From the NCBI GenBank assembly GCA_017416915.1, contig JAFQAN010000027.1, positions 1-64,000 on the forward strand: a stretch of DNA of 64,000 bases. The letters are read 5' to 3'. The position numbers were made by a program, and so were the translations under genes. The notes beneath the pieces were generated by a model, which was given only the letters and a program-made list of their open reading frames with translations, searched no databases and had not been told where the DNA came from. Positions 8,194-18,473 of the stretch are shown piece by piece. Source of the DNA: Alistipes sp. GTDB taxonomy: Bacteria; Bacteroidota; Bacteroidia; Bacteroidales; Rikenellaceae. Numbering within the stretch: the stretch's first letter is position 1; the number at the start of each line of letters is the position of its first letter.

Positions 8194-10550
8194 CGCTCTG
8201 TATATATGCGTTTTACACGTGCCGATATGGATGTCATTATCTCGTAGGTTATCGTGTCGAGGACCTTTGCCATATCTTCGAGCGTCGCGCCTCGCTCCGC
8301 CGAGAAGATGGTTACCTTATCGCCCACCGCAACACCTTCGATGTCGGTGATGTCTATCATCGCGCTATCCATACACACCCTGCCGATGATTGGCGCCTTT
8401 ACGCCGCGCACCGTAACAGACCAACGTCCCGAGCCTAAGTGGCGGTCGAGACCGTCAGCATAGCCGATAGGTATCGTCGCGGTGATGGTGTCGCGCTCCA
8501 AGCGTCCTGCACGGGCATAACCTACCGACTCGCCCTTTGCAAGGTGCTTAATCTGCACTATGCGCGTCGAGAGTGTTGCCACAGGGGTCAGCTCGTCGCT
8601 ATGCTCAAAGCCGTAGCCATAGAGTCCCAAGCCCAAGCGGCACATATCGAATGCCGCACTCTTGAAGCGCACGATAGCCGCCGAGTTGGCGAGGTGGCGC
8701 AGAGGCTTATAGTCGAGCCACTCGATAAGCTGCGAACTCATATAGTCATATTTATCTATCTGCGCGCGCGTGAACGCATCCTCCGCAGGGATGTCTGCAC
8801 AGCTCAGGTGCGAGAAGATAGTTGCCACACGCAGGCTGCTGTCGCCGTGCAGCGCACGACCCAAAAAGTCGATTTCGTCCTCGACGAAGCCCAGACGGTG
8901 CATACCCGTATCGAGCTTAATGTGTATGGGATACTGCTCCTTGCCCGCACGATGTACCGCACGGAGAAACTCGTCGAGCGAACGGAAGCTATAAATCTCG
9001 GGTTCGAGGTTGTGGGCTACCATCACATCGAAGCTGTCGTGGTCGGCGTTGAGTACCACAATGGGCATCGTTATACCCTTCGAGCGCAACGTAACGCCCT
9101 CATCGGCAAATGCCACAGCGAGGTAGCTAACGCCCTCGTGCTGCAACATACGCGCTACATCGACATCGCCCGTGCCATAGCTCCAAGCCTTGACCATCGC
9201 CACGATGGGATGGTGCGCTGGCAGATGGCTGCGGAAGTAGTTGAGATTGCGCTTCATAGCCGCTAAATCGACCTCCAAGGTGGTAGTATGCGTACGTCGC
9301 TCCAACAGACGGCTAAGACGCTCGAAGCGGCTATCACGACTACCCTTTACCAATATCACGCTATTTTTCCACTCCTCGCGCTCGAAGTTTTGGAGTAGCT
9401 CATCGGTTGTACGATAGAACGACGACGGAACGACGAACAGGTGCGAATAGGTCGAGATACTCTCGCCCACGCCGATAAGATAATCGACACCCGCCTTCGT
9501 AACGGCGTCGGCAACACGTCCATATAGCTCCGCCTGAGGCATACCGCTCTGGCGTATATCCGATATTACGGCGACCTTGCGACGCCCCATAGCCTGGACG
9601 TGCAGCGTGTCGAGAGCCACAACCACCGAGTTAATATCCGAGTTATAGGTATCGTCGATAATCATCGAGTTGTCGATACCCTCTTTTAGCTCCAAGCGCA
9701 TCGCCACATTTGCCGAGAATACCGCTTCATCTACGCCATAGCCCAAGTGGTGCATCAGCGCCGAGACGTGGGCGGCATCTACGCTCAGGGCGTCGTTAAG
9801 CTCCAAAGCATCCTCCACCTCCTCCGCGCTGCTATCTATGAGGTTGCGGTCGGAATACAGTTCCTCGATGCGTCGAGCAAGTGCTGGATACTCACTACTA
9901 TATATTATCGTGTGCGCATTGCGCGCCAAGAGTAGTTTCTCATCAATCTTCTGCTCCTCGCTACGGAAGTTTACCGAGTGGGCATCGCCAATGGATGTTA
10001 CAACAACCGTTTCGGGGGCTATCATACGCTCCAAGCGCTCCATCTCGCCAGGCTCCGAAATACCCGCCTCGATGAGTGCCACCTGCTCCTCGCCCTCCAA
10101 CATCACCAGCGATAGCGCCACGCCGAGCTGCGAGTTATAGCTCTTGGGCGAAGCAAACATCCTCACACCATTAGGCATCGAACGTGCTGCCCACTCCTTA
10201 ACGATGGTCTTGCCATTGGAGCCTGTGATAGCCACCACGTGGCCCTTGAAGCGACGACGATGGTGCGCCGCAAGGCTCTGTAACGCCTCAATGGTACTCT
10301 TAACCTTAACCACACCGCAGCCCTCCGCAAGCTCCACATCGCGCTCAACGATAAAGGCACGTATGCCACGCGATAGCATCGTTGGTATGTAGTTATGTCC
10401 ATCGTGGTTCTTGCCGTCGATGGCGGCAAATACCACCTCGTCGGAGGACGACACGCTGCGCGAGTCGGTAGCAACCGCCCTCACACGAAGGTCCGCCCCG
10501 CGATGCTCTCCATTCACAATTTCGGCAATTTCCGACAATAGGTAGTTCAT
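8190..10550 (-). CDS. murF-alr: Bifunctional UDP-MurNAc-tripeptide:D-Ala-D-Ala ligase / alanine racemase
   Basis: 786 residues, two enzymes in one chain. Residues 1 to about 410 are MurF: P-loop ITGSNGKTIVKEW, EAGISEPGEMERL and the DDTYNSD motif. From about 425 the protein is a fold-type III alanine racemase: the PLP lysine lies in AMVKAWSYGTG, with KLDTGMHRLGF, FSHLSCAD, and GRVCMDSAMIDIT near the end. The protein would make D-alanine and add the dipeptide to the peptidoglycan precursor. This fusion is common in Bacteroidetes. A second MurF-like gene lies at 36607-38169. Confidence 0.95.
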   Translation of the reverse strand: MNYLLSEIAEIVNGEHRGADLRVRAVATDSRSVSSSDEVVFAAIDGKNHDGHNYIPTMLSRGIRAFIVERDVELAEGCGVVKVKSTIEALQSLAAHHRRRFKGHVVAITGSNGKTIVKEWAARSMPNGVRMFASPKSYNSQLGVALSLVMLEGEEQVALIEAGISEPGEMERLERMIAPETVVVTSIGDAHSVNFRSEEQKIDEKLLLARNAHTIIYSSEYPALARRIEELYSDRNLIDSSAEEVEDALELNDALSVDAAHVSALMHHLGYGVDEAVFSANVAMRLELKEGIDNSMIIDDTYNSDINSVVVALDTLHVQAMGRRKVAVISDIRQSGMPQAELYGRVADAVTKAGVDYLIGVGESISTYSHLFVVPSSFYRTTDELLQNFEREEWKNSVILVKGSRDSRFERLSRLLERRTHTTTLEVDLAAMKRNLNYFRSHLPAHHPIVAMVKAWSYGTGDVDVARMLQHEGVSYLAVAFADEGVTLRSKGITMPIVVLNADHDSFDVMVAHNLEPEIYSFRSLDEFLRAVHRAGKEQYPIHIKLDTGMHRLGFVEDEIDFLGRALHGDSSLRVATIFSHLSCADIPAEDAFTRAQIDKYDYMSSQLIEWLDYKPLRHLANSAAIVRFKSAAFDMCRLGLGLYGYGFEHSDELTPVATLSTRIVQIKHLAKGESVGYARAGRLERDTITATIPIGYADGLDRHLGSGRWSVTVRGVKAPIIGRVCMDSAMIDITDIEGVAVGDKVTIFSAERGATLEDMAKVLDTITYEIMTSISARVKRIYTER

Positions 10551-10562
10551 ATCTTTGTTTAA

Positions 10563-13064
10563 TTAGTCTCGCTTAAATGTTACAACGGTGATACCCGCAC
10601 CGCCACGGTCGGCGTGGTCATCTGCAATGGTAGCCACATCGCTGACGCTACGCAGGTAGCGACGTATCTCCTCTTTGAGGGCGCCTGTACCCTTACCGTG
10701 AAGTATCGTTACGCCCGATACACCCACCATCAGTGCGTCATCTACAAGGTCTTCAACGGCCTCCAACGCCTCCACAGCGCGCATACCGCGCACGTCGATA
10801 TGGTCTTTGAAGTTGAGTTTACGCTCGCGTATATCCACCGATAGGACGGTACGTGGGGCGTCGCTACGTGTTGCCCGCTTAAACTCTGCCGACGACACCA
10901 CCGTAAGGCGCGATAGCTCGACGGTAATCAGCATCTGCCCAAATGTTACCTGCGCGCGCTTACCCTTTATAGACAGCACCACGCCTGGTAGATCCTGACC
11001 CTCCAAGCGCACCTTTGAGCCTACCTCAACGCTACGCTTGGGCGCTTGGGCTATCTGCGCAGGCTTCACCTCGCCACGCTCTCGCTCAACGGCACGTTGC
11101 TCACGGCGCTCACGACGACGCGCCAAACGCTGCATCTCGCGCTCGATGCGCTCCTCCGAAGAGGCACTATCGCCCTCGGCAACACCCTCCGAGAATGTTA
11201 CAAGCTCCTTGCGCGCAAGGCGCGTAAGCTCCTTATCGGCCTGCGACTCGCGGATGGTGCGTATAGTATTTTCGATTGTACGGTTAGCCTCGGCAATCAT
11301 CGCCTCAGCCTCCTTGCGTGCCTTATCCAATATCTCGCGACGCTCCTCCCTAATGCTCTGCAAACGGTCGGTATATGTCTGCTCGAGCTGCTCGACCTTG
11401 CGGTCTGTTAGGCGTATGCGGTCGCGCTTTTCTGCCCAGTAGCGCTTATCACGCGCTATCTCACGCAGCTGCTTTTCGAGGTTTATATGGTCCTCGCCAG
11501 CCAGCTCCATAGCGCTACGCACAATATCCTCCGAGAGACCTATCTTACGCGCTATCTCGATAGCAAACGAGCTACCAGGCTTGCCCATCTCCAAGCTAAA
11601 AAGCGGCTGTATCTGCTTAACATCAAACGCCATAGCTCCGTTAGCCACGCCATCGTGACGCGAGGCAAAGTACTTGATATTGGCATAGTGTGTAGTGATT
11701 ACACCATACGCCCTACGCTCCACAAAGCGTTCGAGCAGAGCCTCCGAGATAGCTCCTCCGATGGTAGGCTCCGTACCCGAGCCAAACTCGTCGATAAGCA
11801 GCAGCGTACGCTCCGACGCCTCCTGCGCCATAGCCTTCATATTGAGAAGATGCGACGAGTAGGTCGAGAGGTCGTTCTCCAACGACTGCTGGTCGCCGAT
11901 GTCAATCATCAGCGAGTCAAAGAGCGGAAACTCCGAGTTTTCGAGCGTCGGCACCAAGAAGCCGCACTGCACCATATATTGAAGCAGTCCCGTGGTCTTC
12001 AAACATACCGACTTGCCACCTGCGTTGGGTCCCGAGATTACCAATATGCGGCGTTCGCGGTTAAGCTCCATATTGAGTGGCACCACCCGCTTTTGCTGCT
12101 GCGACAGGGTCTGCTGCAACAGCGGATGTCGCGCCTCGCGAAGCACCAAGCTACCATCTGTCGAGATAATAGGCTTCACTGCCTCGTTAGCGATAGCCCA
12201 GCGCGCCTTGGCTCGTAGCACGTCGATACGTGTCATATACCCCTCTATACGGCGCAAGCCCTCGGCATCGACACGCAGTATGTCGGTGAGTTCGGTCAGG
12301 ATGCGCACAATCTCACGGCGCTCGTCGTACTCCAACTCTTTGAGCGCGTTGTTAAGCTCGACAACCTCGACTGGCTCCACATAGAAGGTGCGACCCGTAG
12401 CCGACTCATCGTGGATGAAGCCCGCAATCTTACGCTTGTTTGCTGCCGACACGGGTATCACGGCGTGACCGTCGCGTATCGAGAGCATAGCATCCGCCTC
12501 GACATAGCCCGCCGCCTTTGCCCTTTGTAGCACCTGTTGCAGGCGCTTTGCCACCTGCCCCTCGTGCTCACGTATGGCACGACGAATATCCGACAGCTGT
12601 GGCGACGCCGAAGAGCGCACCTCGCCCTTCTCGTCGATAACGCGCTCGATAGCCGCCACCAACGACGGGAAGACCTCGACATTGGAGCTGAGCGCCCTAA
12701 GTAGCGGATACATCCCCTCACGACGCGAGAGGATAAAGCCTACAACGGCACCCGCCTGACGCAAGGCACGTCCTAAGGTGGCACACTCCTCGACGGTAAG
12801 ATATGTACCCTCTACGGCTACCTTCTCGACAATAGATAGTATATCGTCCTGCTCGCCCACCTCCGACGATGGCTCCATCATCAGCATCTGGCGCATCTCA
12901 TCCGCCAAGCCCAAGCGCTCCTCCACCTCGCGGCGCGAGCGCAAGAAGCCCTCCGCAGCGATACACTCACGCGCCGATTGCATCGAACAGCAGTCGGCAA
13001 CCTGCGAGCGTATGCGGTCGAAGCCGATACGCTGCTCAAAGTTGGATGGATAGATAGTCGCCAT
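10563..13064 (-). CDS. mutS2: Endonuclease MutS2
   Basis: 833 residues. The MutS-type ATPase carries GPNAGGKSVCLKT (Walker A), LLIDEFGSGTEP (Walker B) and a TTHY motif. A long charged coiled coil (about 510-650) separates it from the C-terminal Smr nuclease domain with IDVRGMRAVEALEAVEDLVD and the LHGKGTGALKEEI motif. MutS2 lacks the mismatch-recognition domain; family members act on recombination intermediates and on collided ribosomes. It sits 12 bp upstream of murF-alr on the same strand. Confidence 0.96.
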   Translation of the reverse strand: MATIYPSNFEQRIGFDRIRSQVADCCSMQSARECIAAEGFLRSRREVEERLGLADEMRQMLMMEPSSEVGEQDDILSIVEKVAVEGTYLTVEECATLGRALRQAGAVVGFILSRREGMYPLLRALSSNVEVFPSLVAAIERVIDEKGEVRSSASPQLSDIRRAIREHEGQVAKRLQQVLQRAKAAGYVEADAMLSIRDGHAVIPVSAANKRKIAGFIHDESATGRTFYVEPVEVVELNNALKELEYDERREIVRILTELTDILRVDAEGLRRIEGYMTRIDVLRAKARWAIANEAVKPIISTDGSLVLREARHPLLQQTLSQQQKRVVPLNMELNRERRILVISGPNAGGKSVCLKTTGLLQYMVQCGFLVPTLENSEFPLFDSLMIDIGDQQSLENDLSTYSSHLLNMKAMAQEASERTLLLIDEFGSGTEPTIGGAISEALLERFVERRAYGVITTHYANIKYFASRHDGVANGAMAFDVKQIQPLFSLEMGKPGSSFAIEIARKIGLSEDIVRSAMELAGEDHINLEKQLREIARDKRYWAEKRDRIRLTDRKVEQLEQTYTDRLQSIREERREILDKARKEAEAMIAEANRTIENTIRTIRESQADKELTRLARKELVTFSEGVAEGDSASSEERIEREMQRLARRRERREQRAVERERGEVKPAQIAQAPKRSVEVGSKVRLEGQDLPGVVLSIKGKRAQVTFGQMLITVELSRLTVVSSAEFKRATRSDAPRTVLSVDIRERKLNFKDHIDVRGMRAVEALEAVEDLVDDALMVGVSGVTILHGKGTGALKEEIRRYLRSVSDVATIADDHADRGGAGITVVTFKRD

Positions 13065-13100
13065 AGGTTATGCGAGCGATTTTAGCAATATAGTATAGCG

Positions 13101-14063
13101 TTACTCACCCTTTGCGGCACGTCTCTCCGCCTTAGCAGCCCTCTTTGCCTCCTTAGCAGCAATCTGCTCCTCGCTCTTACCAAACAACGAGAAGTGGACA
13201 TAGCGCATCGGATGCGCCTTCAAATCTTCGAGCAGCGCGCCGAGATTCTCGCCCGCCTCGTTTAGCGAGTCGTAGAGTTTGGGGTCGTTGAGCAACATAC
13301 CCACCGAGCCTTCGCCACTCTGAATAGAGGCAAGCACCGCGTTGAGCGATGTAACGGTATCGTTGAGCTGCTTGATGATGTCGGCATCTGCCAAGTCGCC
13401 CGTGAACGTGTCGAGGTTAGCAAGCATAGACTCGATACGTGCGGTGTTATCGGCAAGCGTGGTGGTAAAGGTCTGCAAGTCGCCCAACGCACCGTCAATC
13501 TTACCCGACGATAAGGTCGAAGCCAACGACTTAGACATCTGCTCCAAGTTAGCCACCAACAAGGTGATATTCTCGGCATTGTTGTCGAGCAGGTCGTTCA
13601 CGTTGGTAAGCGTAGTATCCAGACCGTCAAAAATATCCGAGCCCTTATCGGCAAGCATACCCATAAGACCCTCGTCAATCTTACCTGCGAGTGTGCCGCC
13701 ATCGCTAAGCGCCGTAGCCGACTCGCCCTGCATAAGCTCGATTTGCGCACCGCCCATAAGACCCTCGGTAATCAACGCCTCGGTATCGGCGGGAATCATC
13801 GAGGCATACTTATTCTCGATGGCAACCTCAACAACGACACCATCGTTTTTTAGCTCGATGCCACGCACGTCGCCCACCTTCACGCCGCGAAGATATACAC
13901 GCGACGTAACTTTAAGGTCCTTCGACACCTCTGCGTACTCAATAAAGTAGGTATTGTAGCGCTTGAACAGGTCCTGACCACCAAGCCACTTGATACCCCA
14001 CCACGATACCAGAATTACGATAACGGCAAAAATGCCAATCTTAAACTCTCTCTTAATTTTCAT
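13101..14063 (-). CDS. MCE/MlaD family lipid-transport protein
   Basis: 320 residues: one N-terminal membrane helix (about 8-27), then an MCE domain beginning YFIEYAEVSKDLKVTSRVYLRGVKVGDV (about 40-115) with the usual hydrophobic GLMGGAQIEL segment, then a long helical region and a basic KAERRAAKGE tail. MlaD-type proteins form hexameric rings in periplasmic phospholipid transport with an ABC permease (MlaE) and ATPase (MlaF), none of which is next to it here. The amidase gene lies 46 bp upstream on the same strand, an arrangement seen in Bacteroidetes. Confidence 0.88.
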   Translation of the reverse strand: MKIKREFKIGIFAVIVILVSWWGIKWLGGQDLFKRYNTYFIEYAEVSKDLKVTSRVYLRGVKVGDVRGIELKNDGVVVEVAIENKYASMIPADTEALITEGLMGGAQIELMQGESATALSDGGTLAGKIDEGLMGMLADKGSDIFDGLDTTLTNVNDLLDNNAENITLLVANLEQMSKSLASTLSSGKIDGALGDLQTFTTTLADNTARIESMLANLDTFTGDLADADIIKQLNDTVTSLNAVLASIQSGEGSVGMLLNDPKLYDSLNEAGENLGALLEDLKAHPMRYVHFSLFGKSEEQIAAKEAKRAAKAERRAAKGE

Positions 14064-14109
14064 ATTTTCAGTTTTTAGTTATTAGCAATATTAACACTTG
14101 GAGCCTACG

Positions 14110-15270
14110 CTACTTAGCCTTAATGCTACCCGCCTCGTACTGCACGACGTAGGCATCTTTGAAGTACTCGCGCACGGCCGCAAGCTCCGCCTTAGCCTCT
14201 GCTGCGGTGGCATAGCCCACCAAGCAATACTTATATTTGTAGCTACCCGCGCCCTCTTTCATCTGCACCTTGCCACGGTAAATCTTAAATTGGGCGTCGT
14301 TGGCATCCAATATCGTCTTGCTCGATAGCAGCTGTATGGCATAGCCCTTCTCCGAGTCTGCGCCCTTTGCTGCGTCCGCAGGCTTGTTCTCGGAACCTTT
14401 AACTGCGGTCTGCGCAGTTGTGGTTGCCGACGCCGACGCATCATCACCCTGCTCTCCGTCTTCCAAATCCTCGGTGTATTGCTGCATAGCATTGAGGTTT
14501 TCGAGGAACTTGACAATGGCGTCGCTCAACGCATCTGCCAACTCGCGCTGACCATCCTTAGAGTTCATATAGGCCAGCTCCTCGGGGTTGGTCATATAGC
14601 CCAACTCCACCAGCGCACCAGGGCCTTCAAGCCAATACAGCACCGTCCAGATATTGTAGCGTATCTCGCGCGTATGACGCTTATGCGCCTTAAATTCGGC
14701 ATTGAGCGTATTGGCGAACATATGGTTTAAGGGGTCGTTGTTCATCTGGTTCGACAGGGCAATGATGTAGCCCATCGAGCTACGCGACATATCCTCAATG
14801 TTTATCATATCGTCATCCTCGACAAAACGGGTTGCCAAGTCTCGATTTTGCTCCAATAGTCGCTCGTCGAACGACAGCAGATATACCGTAGGTCCCGTAA
14901 CACTCGCACTACTTGCGGCATCAGCGTGAATCGACACAAACAGATCTGCCCCCTTCTCGTTGGCAAATAGCGCACGACGACGGTTATCCGTGGTCTTGTT
15001 CTCGTGCAGCTGCGTATCGGTGTCGCGCGTGAGATATACCTGCACGTCGGACATCTTCTCCAACAACTGACGTCGGGTCTCCTTGGCTACGGCAAGGTTA
15101 ATATCCTTTTCGCATATCTTGCTACGATATGCACCCGAGCGTATGCCGCCGTGTCCCGCATCCAAAACGACAACTCTTTTGCGTGGCGAGGCAACATTTT
15201 CCCCCGCCATAGCGTTAGCACTTAGCACGAACGATGCAAACAGGCAAAATATGACTGAGAGTTTTCTCAT
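14110..15270 (-). CDS. N-acetylmuramoyl-L-alanine amidase with C-terminal SPOR-like domain
   Basis: 386 residues. A signal peptide (about 1-22) is followed by an Amidase_3 domain: VVVLDAGHGG (zinc histidine), EKDINLAVA, FVSIHADA (second histidine) and ALVELGYMTNPEE (zinc/catalytic glutamates). A Q/A/D-rich linker leads to a C-terminal SPOR-like region (YAIQLLSSKT ... YVVQYEAGS). The family cleaves stem peptides from peptidoglycan in the periplasm, often during daughter cell separation, which a SPOR-like peptidoglycan-binding domain would fit. Presumed operon with the MCE gene. Confidence 0.92.
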   Translation of the reverse strand: MRKLSVIFCLFASFVLSANAMAGENVASPRKRVVVLDAGHGGIRSGAYRSKICEKDINLAVAKETRRQLLEKMSDVQVYLTRDTDTQLHENKTTDNRRRALFANEKGADLFVSIHADAASSASVTGPTVYLLSFDERLLEQNRDLATRFVEDDDMINIEDMSRSSMGYIIALSNQMNNDPLNHMFANTLNAEFKAHKRHTREIRYNIWTVLYWLEGPGALVELGYMTNPEELAYMNSKDGQRELADALSDAIVKFLENLNAMQQYTEDLEDGEQGDDASASATTTAQTAVKGSENKPADAAKGADSEKGYAIQLLSSKTILDANDAQFKIYRGKVQMKEGAGSYKYKYCLVGYATAAEAKAELAAVREYFKDAYVVQYEAGSIKAK

Positions 15271-15311
15271 AAATAGTAGCCAAAAGTTAATTATATCTGC
15301 AAAAAAATTAC

Positions 15312-15319
15312 TATCTTTG
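15312..15319 (+). promoter_or_regulatory. -7 element upstream of lptD
   Basis: TATCTTTG matches TAnnTTTG and leaves a leader of roughly 110 bases before the lptD ATG. The -33 region is weak. A perfect 9-bp inverted repeat TTTGCCGAC-TTT-GTCGGCAAA (15393-15413) lies in that leader and could act as an operator or RNA hairpin. Confidence 0.5.
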
Positions 15320-15434
15320 CGGGTTGTAAACGCACCCGCGCGAGAGGCTAAACGGCTCTAACAGAGCGCAAAGCCAATAGACCCGAGGCGTTTTTGCCGA
15401 CTTTGTCGGCAAAGTTACAAAAAATTATTGAATT

Positions 15435-18212
15435 TTGAGACGTTTTTTCGCAAAATATCTTTCGTCGGCATTGCTCTGCGCAACGCTCCTAAGCATCTGC
15501 TTATGCCTTTCGGAGGCGGGTGCAAAGGGCTTTCGTATGCTCCGTGAGCGAGACAGCGTGGCAACACAATACCCTCGAAAGGACACAACAAGCGACATAC
15601 AGAGCAACATCGTTCGTCGCTCAACGACCGACTCCGCAACGGCGGCATCACGTGGCGACAGCACTCCGCAGCGTCGCTCCACCCCACCGACGACAACCGC
15701 CGCAGCCTCGACAACGAGCGATACGGTGCGCCGCAAGCGTAAGGCGCAGCCCGCCTTTAACGACATCATCAAGGGTAAAGCAACTGACTCAGTGGTATTT
15801 GATGCCCGCAACAACCTGATTTACAGCTTTCGCGATGGCGACGTAACGTACCAGGGAATGAACCTCAAAGCCGACTTTATGAGGGTCGATATGCAGAGCA
15901 AGGATGTCTTTGCACACGGCTACGCCGACACCACCGAGACGGGAGAGCCGACAAAGACACACCCCGAGTTCTCGGACGGCGGCTCGCCATACTCGATGGA
16001 TACCATCACCTACAACCTCGACTCGCGCAAGGCGAAGATTAAGGGTATCGCCACGCAGGAGGGCGACGGCTGGTTGGTGGGCGGTAGCGTGAAGATGCAC
16101 CCCGACGAGTCGATACACATTGGCGACGGTATGTACACCACCTGCGACGAGGTGGACCACCCCCACTTCTACCTCGCGATGACACGCGCAAAGGTCATCC
16201 CAGGCAAGAAGATTATCGCTGGCTACTCGTACCTCGTAATGGAGGATGTCCCCATCTACTTCCCAGGTGTTCCTGAGGCCTTCTTCCCCATCAGCACAGG
16301 TCCTAAGTCGGGTATTCTGATGCCCACATACGGCGAGGATGCCAAGGGCTTCTTTATCCGCGACCTCGGCTACTACTTTACCCTCGGCGAGCATATGGAC
16401 CTCGCCATACGTGGTGGTATCTACACCCTCGGCTCGTGGGAGGTATCGGCACGTTCGCAGTACGTCAAACGCTACAAATTCCGCGGTAACTTCAACCTGC
16501 AATACTCGTCGATACGCTCTGGCGAAAAGGGTCAGCCCGACTTTGTGAAGCAGAACAACTACCGCATACAGTGGACCCACTCGCAAGACCCAAAGGCCAA
16601 CCCTGGCTCGACATTCTCGGCATCGGTAAACCTCACGTCGAGTGGTTATAGCCGCTACTCGGCAACGCAGGTAAGCGACATCCTTGCCACACAGACCAAC
16701 TCGTCTATTTCGTACTCGAAGAACTGGGAGGGAACTCCATTCTCGCTTGCGCTCAACCTCGCCGTATCGCAGAACTCGCGCGATAAGACCATATCGGTAA
16801 CCCTACCCACGATTACCTTCAACGTAGCGAGCTTCAACCCCTTCAAGCGCAAGGAGGCGGTGGGCAAGACACGCTGGTACGAGAAGATTAAGATGAGCTA
16901 TTCGATGAAGATGACCAACTCGGTGAACACCACCGAGTCGGAGATTTTCACGAAGGAGACGCTCAAAAAGATGAAGAACGGTATCCAGCATACGATACCC
17001 ATCTCGACATCGCTGACGCTCTTCAACTATATCAACATCAGCCCCTCGTTCAACTATACCGAGCGCTGGTACTTTAAGAAGGTTAGCCAGCAGTGGAACA
17101 ACGAGACACACAAGTTGGAGACGCTCGACCCCGAGTACGGCTTCTGGCGATTGTATAACTATAACGCCTCGGTTTCGGCAAATACGACCATCTACGGCAC
17201 ATACGTCGCCAAGAAGAAGGAGCGTAAGCTACAAGCTGTGCGCCATACACTTACGCCCAACTTCGGTCTGTCGTACGCCCCCGATTTCAGCCGCCAGAAG
17301 TATGGCTTCTATGAGACCGTGCAGACCGATACGACGGGTCGTTTTAAGGTCTATTCACCCTTTACGGACAATGCCTACGGCGTACCTGGCAGCGGTCAAT
17401 CCTTTGCACTGACATTTGGTCTGTCGCAGTCGTTGGAGGCGAAGATACGCACCAAAGATACGGTCAAGAAGATTAAGCTTATCGACCAGCTCTCGATAAA
17501 TGGCTCGTATAACTTCCTCGCCGACTCTATGCGCCTGTCGAACTTGCCCATACAGCTACGTACGACCATCTATAACAACATCGGACTCAACCTCTCGATG
17601 TCGCTCGACCCCTACGAGGTTAGCCCGCAGGGTGTGCGCTACAATAAGCTGATGTGGAAGCGAGGTCTGCCTGGACGTATCGCCAGCTTCGGATGGAGCT
17701 TCGGCTACACGTTCCGCTCGCGTGAGGATAAGTCGCAGACGGCGGGTAACGATATTACATCGCTGCCGCCCGAGTATTTCAACTCGTGGTCGGACCCCTA
17801 CGGCACACTAAATCCCGCTATGCGACGACAGTGGATGGCTGGCACATATTACGACTTCTCGATACCGTGGAACTTCGGCTTCAATTATAGTATCAACTAC
17901 TCGGCGCAGCCGTTTAACAATGGTACTACGGGCTACCGCAAGAACGTAACGCAGACGCTTGGTGTCAATGCCAGTGTGCGTCTGACGCCTAAGACGATGA
18001 TTACGATGACGTCGGGTTACGACTTCACGACACGCAAGATGTCGATGACCTCAATAGCCATAACGCGCGACCTGCACTGCTGGCAGATGTCCTTCACGTG
18101 GATACCCTTCGGTAACCACCGTAGCTGGGCATTCAACATCGGCGTCAAGGCAGCGTCGCTCGCCGACCTGAAATACGACAAGAGCTACTCGCAGTACGAC
18201 TATATGTATTAG
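15435..18212 (+). CDS. lptD: LPS-assembly protein LptD (OstA family)
   Basis: 925 residues. A signal-like N-terminus and low-complexity Ser/Thr/Arg segment lead to an OstA/LptA-like beta-jellyroll (about 120-260; DGDVTYQGMNLKADFMRVDM, ITYNLDSRKAKIKGI, YLVMEDVPIYFPGVP), then a large beta-barrel rich in alternating aromatic strands ending ...SYSQYDYMY. LptD with LptE inserts lipopolysaccharide into the outer leaflet. It is transcribed alone and converges with the Na/Pi symporter gene, separated from it by composite repeat locus B. Confidence 0.92.
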   Translation: MRRFFAKYLSSALLCATLLSICLCLSEAGAKGFRMLRERDSVATQYPRKDTTSDIQSNIVRRSTTDSATAASRGDSTPQRRSTPPTTTAAASTTSDTVRRKRKAQPAFNDIIKGKATDSVVFDARNNLIYSFRDGDVTYQGMNLKADFMRVDMQSKDVFAHGYADTTETGEPTKTHPEFSDGGSPYSMDTITYNLDSRKAKIKGIATQEGDGWLVGGSVKMHPDESIHIGDGMYTTCDEVDHPHFYLAMTRAKVIPGKKIIAGYSYLVMEDVPIYFPGVPEAFFPISTGPKSGILMPTYGEDAKGFFIRDLGYYFTLGEHMDLAIRGGIYTLGSWEVSARSQYVKRYKFRGNFNLQYSSIRSGEKGQPDFVKQNNYRIQWTHSQDPKANPGSTFSASVNLTSSGYSRYSATQVSDILATQTNSSISYSKNWEGTPFSLALNLAVSQNSRDKTISVTLPTITFNVASFNPFKRKEAVGKTRWYEKIKMSYSMKMTNSVNTTESEIFTKETLKKMKNGIQHTIPISTSLTLFNYINISPSFNYTERWYFKKVSQQWNNETHKLETLDPEYGFWRLYNYNASVSANTTIYGTYVAKKKERKLQAVRHTLTPNFGLSYAPDFSRQKYGFYETVQTDTTGRFKVYSPFTDNAYGVPGSGQSFALTFGLSQSLEAKIRTKDTVKKIKLIDQLSINGSYNFLADSMRLSNLPIQLRTTIYNNIGLNLSMSLDPYEVSPQGVRYNKLMWKRGLPGRIASFGWSFGYTFRSREDKSQTAGNDITSLPPEYFNSWSDPYGTLNPAMRRQWMAGTYYDFSIPWNFGFNYSINYSAQPFNNGTTGYRKNVTQTLGVNASVRLTPKTMITMTSGYDFTTRKMSMTSIAITRDLHCWQMSFTWIPFGNHRSWAFNIGVKAASLADLKYDKSYSQYDYMY

Positions 18213-18233
18213 TTGGGAGATAGGAGTGTAAGC

Positions 18234-18457
18234 GGGACTACGGGACTACGGGACTACGGGACTGCGGGACTGCGGGACTGCGGGACTGCGAGACTACGGG
18301 ACTACGAGACTACGGGACTACGGGACTACGGGACTACGGGACTACGGGACTACGGGACTGCGGGACTGCGGGACTGCGGGACTGCGAGACTACGGGACTA
18401 CGAGACTACGGGACTACGGGACTACGGGACTACGGGACTGCGAGACTACGGGAGACC
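18234..18457. repeat. 8-bp tandem repeat, 28 units (locus B)
   Basis: Twenty-eight consecutive 8-bp units, mostly GGGACTAC with GGGACTGC and GAGACTAC variants and a final GGGAGACC. The order of variants shows a higher-order period of 96 bp: the four GGGACTGC units at 18258 recur at 18354. It begins 21 bp after the lptD stop. It stays open in one frame with a repeating 8-residue pattern, a by-product of the unit length. Confidence 0.95.
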
Positions 18458-18473
18458 CCAAAAAAAAACACAG

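Noticed and set aside
8439..9266. A 275-codon open frame on the plus strand
   Set aside because: It lies entirely antisense to murF-alr, which has full motif support; composition explains the open frame. The same holds for long antisense frames within mutS2, lptD and the M3 genes.
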